DNA from: an uncultured Bdellovibrionales bacterium | GTDB taxonomy: Bacteria > Bdellovibrionota > Bdellovibrionia > Bdellovibrionales > UBA1609 | DNA: 64,000 nt | Direction of reading: 5' to 3' | Assembly (NCBI GenBank): GCA_903833275.1 | Contig: CAILEP010000020.1 | Coordinates: 62,001 to 126,000, forward strand | Part shown: in pieces, positions 60,480 to 64,000 of the stretch | Layout: each line of letters opens with the position of its first letter | Numbering within the stretch: the stretch's first letter is position 1 | Translations under genes and position numbers: made by a program | The notes under the pieces: model-generated | What the model was told of the DNA's origin: nothing | Database searches by the model: none | The model's input: only the letters and a program-made list of their open reading frames with translations

Positions 60480-61484
60480 ATGAAAATACAAATTTTTCTG
60501 ACTTCAAAAACGGCAGCAACGGCAACATTAACGGCAACACTAATCTCAACATTGGTGGCGGCGGTAATTTCTCTTGGTGCGTGTAGTACGCTGAGCCCGA
60601 CCCCCTACACCGAGCGAGGCCCCGATGGTTTCGGGTTTAAAGTCGATAGTCTCGAGAGCGGGGTTATGGTTGCGAAATTTTCGGGCAATCGAGACACTTC
60701 AGCGACGAAGGCGTATGCCTTTGCGGCGCTAGGGGCCTACGACTATTGCGCGAAATCAAATCAACTGGCGCAGGTCAATGACCCGGTCGACGAATCGAAA
60801 GAAGTGAATTACACGCAAGTGTATTCGACGACAAATTACTATATGACCCCGCGGGGGCATTATGTGCCGTACACGACGACGGGGTCGTATCCGGCGACCG
60901 AGAAATTTCCGCGTTTTGCGGCGCCGTTTCGGTGTAAGGCTCAGCGCCACTCCTTGAGTGGTTCGCCGCGCGTGCAAGAGATTGGCCGCGAATTGGTAAG
61001 CCCAATCACCAAAGACTTCAAAGGCGGGGTGCTACTTGCGTTTGAAAAAACCGCTGACGCTCGGGGCCTTCAAGATGACGATCTGATTGTAAATGTCGCA
61101 GGCGTTCGAGTTGAAAAGGCGAGTGAACTTTTTGATGCGATTGATGCGGCCAAAGTGGGCGCGATAGAATTTCGAGTGATTCGCGCTGGCGGGCTCACGA
61201 CGGCAAAATCTGAAATTAGCGACATAACAAATCAGCTGCGTGAAACCGAGATGAAACAAATCAATCAGCTCTGTACCTCGATCGGCATTGAGATTGACAT
61301 GCTAGCCGGCAGTGCGGGTTACCAGCGCGCAAAAGAAGCGGTTGAAAAAGAGTCGGGGCAAAAGCCGACAGCCGCGGCAAAGGCCGAAAGCTCAATGTCA
61401 GAAATTGAAAAATTTGATCTTAAAACTTCGAAAGATTTGTGTCGGCGGCTAAGAGAATTGCCTATCTTACGAGCGCCCAAATAA
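60480..61484 (+). CDS. PDZ-domain lipoprotein
   Basis: 334 residues. The signal peptide is followed by lipobox LGAC (Cys at about 35). The region TERGPDGFGFKVDSLESGVMVAKFSGNRDTS resembles the N-terminal fold of CC0125/CC1285-type lipoproteins, and a PDZ domain follows (FKGGVLLAFEKTADARGLQDDDLIVNVAGVRVEKASELFDAI). A Lys/Glu-rich C-terminus ends the protein. It follows vapC by 6 bases but has no functional link to it. Probably an outer-membrane or periplasmic binding protein. Confidence 0.68.
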   Translation: MKIQIFLTSKTAATATLTATLISTLVAAVISLGACSTLSPTPYTERGPDGFGFKVDSLESGVMVAKFSGNRDTSATKAYAFAALGAYDYCAKSNQLAQVNDPVDESKEVNYTQVYSTTNYYMTPRGHYVPYTTTGSYPATEKFPRFAAPFRCKAQRHSLSGSPRVQEIGRELVSPITKDFKGGVLLAFEKTADARGLQDDDLIVNVAGVRVEKASELFDAIDAAKVGAIEFRVIRAGGLTTAKSEISDITNQLRETEMKQINQLCTSIGIEIDMLAGSAGYQRAKEAVEKESGQKPTAAAKAESSMSEIEKFDLKTSKDLCRRLRELPILRAPK

Positions 61485-61661
61485 AAAAACCTTCTGTGAT
61501 CAGCGATGACTCATGAACCCGTGGTCGCTAGGTGGTAGGCCATTTAACAACTTTAGGCTTCTCACTACGAGGTGAGCTTGCACACCATTGTCAGGGACAG
61601 CCCCCTAAATTACGTCTATAGGGTTCACATTTCATGTGATCACAGAAGCGTCATATTTATA
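61483..61661 (-). ncRNA. Candidate structured RNA with own promoter and terminator
   Basis: On the minus strand a 158-nt segment (61648 to 61491) is closed by a perfect 12-bp stem, CTTCTGTGATCA with TGATCACAGAAG. Inside it, TGAACCC pairs with GGGTTCA across unequal internal loops; further hairpins are possible (AGGG/CCCT and CTCAC/GTGAG). The closing stem is followed by seven U, so it ends as an intrinsic terminator, and a TATAAA box lies 7 bases before the 5' end (61661-61656). No ORF explains it. The architecture recalls 6S RNA but I cannot match its central bubble. An alternative is a MITE-like element with terminal inverted repeats; no target-site duplication is visible. Confidence 0.6.
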
Positions 61662-61752
61662 CTACACGCATTTTTGCTTCGCTAGATACAACGCAAATAA
61701 TGTGCCGAAAGGTTATTTTGAAAATCTAGACCGTCGCATAGCGTCTCTAAAC

Positions 61753-61770
61753 GGGGCGCGCAAGCGCCCC
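61753..61770 (-). terminator. Hairpin with GNRA-like tetraloop at the end of the coiled-coil gene
   Basis: GGGGCGC-GCAA-GCGCCCC, a perfect 7-bp stem that starts in the stop codon of the minus-strand gene. The U-run on that strand is short (GTTTAG), so termination may be partial. Confidence 0.55.
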
Positions 61771-62618
61771 TACTTTGACTGAGGCTGTGCGGGCGCCGCA
61801 GCGGGCGACTGGCTGTCACGTCGATCTTTTACGTGATCATAGGTTTCGCTTCTGATTGCAGAAGATGACGGAAAGAGCTCTTTTTGCACGAAATCAGGCG
61901 CTACTTTTTCTGTTTCGTTTTTCGAGCAGCGTTTCACGGCTTTACAGATTGTTAACGAATTAACAAGTTGGGTGACTTTATCCTGAACATAGGCGCCCAT
62001 TACGGTGCGGTCGTACTGCTTTTCGATTTCGTTCAAATTATCGTCATTGTTTTTGAAGCGATAGGGCAACTCGTCATATTTCTGGCCAAGCTTTGCCGTG
62101 ATAATGGCTCCGCGGAGCAAATCAAGGCGCGCATTCGCGGCGTCTTTTTTGCCAGCGACCGCGCGCTCGGCCGCGAGCAAGCCTTCGTGGGCTTTTTCAG
62201 CTTGGTCTTTGTGCGCTTGAACCCCGTCAAATAGGGCGCGGGCTTGATCACGTTTTTTTTCTGCAGCACTTAATTGGGCGCGAAGAGTCGAGTCGCCACT
62301 CCAGAAATTGTGATAATTGCTTGAGCCATCAACCGCAGACTGAAGGCCGGTCACCTCAGCTTGCGCTTTTTGCACGGCAATAGAGTATTCGTTTAGCAAT
62401 TTTGTAGCCTGTGCATCGTCTTTTTCATATTGGGTTTTCGCATCATTTGCATTTTTAAAAGCCAAATCAATTTGAGCCTGAGATTCGCTCAGCGAGGCGG
62501 GCAAGGCGGGCTGGCTCAGCCCGAGGGCGTTGTACCTTTTATTCATATCGTCGCGATCAGCGTGGGCTGAAAGACCAAATGAGAAAGTGAGAAGCGAAGT
62601 TAAGATAAGCGAGTTCAT
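61770..62618 (-). CDS. Secreted coiled-coil protein
   Basis: 282 residues from the ATG at 62618, which has AAAGGA 4 bases upstream; the track begins 14 codons earlier. Signal peptide MNSLILTSLLTFSFGLSAHA, then a helical region rich in Ala, Gln, Lys and Asp (KNANDAKTQYEKDDAQATKLLNEYSIAVQKAQAEV...), which suggests a coiled coil at about 45-180. Two cysteines (CKAVKRC) near 230 and a Pro/Ala/Gln tail. No family is recognised. Confidence 0.72.
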   Translation of the reverse strand: MNSLILTSLLTFSFGLSAHADRDDMNKRYNALGLSQPALPASLSESQAQIDLAFKNANDAKTQYEKDDAQATKLLNEYSIAVQKAQAEVTGLQSAVDGSSNYHNFWSGDSTLRAQLSAAEKKRDQARALFDGVQAHKDQAEKAHEGLLAAERAVAGKKDAANARLDLLRGAIITAKLGQKYDELPYRFKNNDDNLNEIEKQYDRTVMGAYVQDKVTQLVNSLTICKAVKRCSKNETEKVAPDFVQKELFPSSSAIRSETYDHVKDRRDSQSPAAAPAQPQSK

Positions 62619-62806
62619 AATATCCTTTCGATAAGTTACGCATCGGCGACAGTGAAACAAAGACTACCCATTTAGGTTACCGAAAGTTAGGCACAGGCCG
62701 CAACGGGCGCGCTGATAAAACTTCAAAAATTGCCCTTCTGGCAGGACATTCGTCTGGGTGTCATTTGCCCCCTAAGGGCCAGAGCTTGGGGTGCCGATAA
62801 ATAAAT

Positions 62807-63028
62807 ATGACCTATCAGCAAATTGATTTTATATTTCCGTTTATCGTCTTGGGTTACGGTTCGTTGATGACTTTTGTGCTCAATATTCGCCCGCTGGCGG
62901 AGCTGGCCGAGCGACGCCTGCCGCCGCAATTACTACAGCAAATGAACGTACATCGGACTTTTGCGGTCATTTCGCTCGTCATTGGCGCCTTATGGTCGCT
63001 GCAGAATATCTGGTTTAAGAATCTATAG
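62807..63028 (+). CDS. Small two-span membrane protein
   Basis: 73 residues with two predicted membrane helices (IFPFIVLGYGSLMTFVLNI, then FAVISLVIGALWSL) separated by a charged loop. ATG at 62807 has no strong ribosome site. It lies 73 bases before xseA on the same strand. Conserved-looking composition supports a real gene, but function is unknown. Confidence 0.5.
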   Translation: MTYQQIDFIFPFIVLGYGSLMTFVLNIRPLAELAERRLPPQLLQQMNVHRTFAVISLVIGALWSLQNIWFKNL

Positions 63029-63101
63029 CCTTTCGCGACCAAATGATTGACCGTATGCCTCTGCTCGCCTAGTTTTGCCGGCTGGAGCACAAAAACACCA
63101 A

Positions 63102-64000
63102 ATGAGCGACGATCAATCCCAATTTAGTTTTGACTCGGCCGTTGAGCGCGACGAAGTGGCCGAAGAGATTTTTGACGAGCCGACGGTTTATTCAGTTGGC
63201 GAGTTAAATTCGGTTATTCGCCAAATGCTTGAAGGTGAATTCGGCGAAGTTTGGGTGCGTGGTGAAATTTCGAATTTTAAGCCGCACACTTCGGGCCATT
63301 ATTATTTCAGTCTTAAAGACGACCGCGCCCAAGTAAGCGCCGTGATGTTTCGAGGGTTTAATTCTAAATTAAAATTTAAACCCGAGAACGGCCTCGAAGT
63401 TATTGTGCGCGGCAAAATTACGGTTTATGAACCGCGCGGCAATTATCAAGTCTATTGTGAATTTATGGAGCCCGTCGGCGCCGGGGCTTTGCAAAAAGCA
63501 TTCGAACAATTGAAAGCAAAGCTTCAGGCTGAAGGTTTATTTGAACAGGCTCGCAAGCGACCGTTGCCGCCTTACCCAAGACACATCGGGATTGTGACCT
63601 CGCCAACCGGTGCGGCCATTCAAGATATTTTAAATGTTTTGCGTCGGCGCTATCGATCGGCGCGGGTAACATTGGCGCCCGCTGTTGTTCAGGGTGATTC
63701 GGCCGCAGATTCGATTGTGGCGGCGATTCAATTGATAAATCGCGTGAAAGATATCGATGTGTTGATCGTCGGTCGCGGTGGTGGCTCTATCGAAGACATG
63801 TGGTGCTTTAACGAAGAGCGTGTGGCGCGCGCTATTGTGGCGTCGAGAATCCCGGTTGTGTCGGCGGTTGGGCATGAAATTGATTTCACCATCGCCGACT
63901 TCGTTGCCGATTTGCGAGCGCCGACCCCATCGGCTGCGGCTGAGCTTGTTGCAAAAAGTGCCGGAGAGTTGATTGATAAAATTCAATCGCAGAAGGCGCG
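63102..64000 (+). CDS. xseA: Exodeoxyribonuclease VII large subunit (3' truncated)
   Basis: Not in the ORF track because it runs off the window. ATG at 63102; about 299 residues are visible. The N-terminal OB-fold is seen in [45 protein letters not shown], followed by the catalytic-domain signature [25 protein letters not shown] and [14 protein letters not shown]. The complex with XseB degrades single-stranded DNA into oligonucleotides. The acidic stretch before the OB-fold (about 30 residues) is longer than usual. Confidence 0.93.
   Translation, partial: MSDDQSQFSFDSAVERDEVAEEIFDEPTVYSVGELNSVIRQMLEGEFGEVWVRGEISNFKPHTSGHYYFSLKDDRAQVSAVMFRGFNSKLKFKPENGLEVIVRGKITVYEPRGNYQVYCEFMEPVGAGALQKAFEQLKAKLQAEGLFEQARKRPLPPYPRHIGIVTSPTGAAIQDILNVLRRRYRSARVTLAPAVVQGDSAADSIVAAIQLINRVKDIDVLIVGRGGGSIEDMWCFNEERVARAIVASRIPVVSAVGHEIDFTIADFVADLRAPTPSAAAELVAKSAGELIDKIQSQKA

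Overview
The window looks like a chromosomal segment of a Gram-negative bacterium, most probably of the Bdellovibrionota (Bdellovibrio-like) or a neighbouring delta-type lineage. This is inference from the mix of BamD, TonB-like, MltG, RseP and NagZ envelope genes, many secreted proteins with no recognisable family, sigma-54 regulation, MinD and RodZ-like genes beside the rpsB cluster, and frequent TTG/GTG starts. No rRNA, tRNA, CRISPR array, transposase or phage gene was seen. Coding density is high.

Layout. 1-5.7 kb: truncated rimO, a 25-residue membrane peptide, hpt, and a minus-strand run of TPR, BamD, AI-2E-type permease, cyclic-nucleotide-binding and TPR/SH3 genes. 5.7-11.1 kb: a plus-strand operon of a class III aminotransferase, an M20-fold protein that has lost most metal ligands, an AstD-like dehydrogenase, then mltG. 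12-23 kb: a long minus-strand translation and envelope-synthesis cluster rpsB-tsf-pyrH-frr-uppS-cdsA-rseP-tsaB-MinD-like-J/HTH fusion-rluD-pgeF (no dxr between cdsA and rseP). 23-33.7 kb: minus-strand genes for an FAD-fold protein, an S1/P1 nuclease, a CFI-box protein, PriA, GalU, an HD-GYP protein and an M23 peptidase. 33.7-46.3 kb: an accessory, secretion-rich stretch with a beta-barrel protein, a tiny basic protein, TonB, a trypsin-like protease, NagZ, a TadG-like protein, a degenerate Nudix protein behind a good sigma-54 promoter, a matrixin-like protease and a pair of glycine-rich secreted proteins sharing a C-terminal motif. 46.3-57 kb: a MurU/AmgK-like pair, a sigma-54 activator with a divergent partner that keeps the AAA+ outline but not the ATPase motifs, UvrA and a class A PBP. 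57-64 kb: three secreted proteins of unknown function, a VapBC module with a clear operator, a PDZ lipoprotein, a candidate structured RNA with its own promoter and terminator, and the 5' part of xseA.

How the genes fit together. Cell-wall metabolism recurs (MltG, UppS, NagZ, AmgK/MurU-like, M23, PBP1A), as does outer-membrane building (BamD, RseP, TonB). The most interesting signals are the structured RNA at 61.5 kb; the sigma-54 set (activator, pseudo-activator and a promoter driving a catalytically altered Nudix protein); the glycine-rich pair; the metal-ligand-depleted M20 protein; an exact 12-nt-periodic repeat in a leader; and a J-domain relic fused to a RodZ-type helix-turn-helix. All family assignments were made by reading the sequence; no searches were run.
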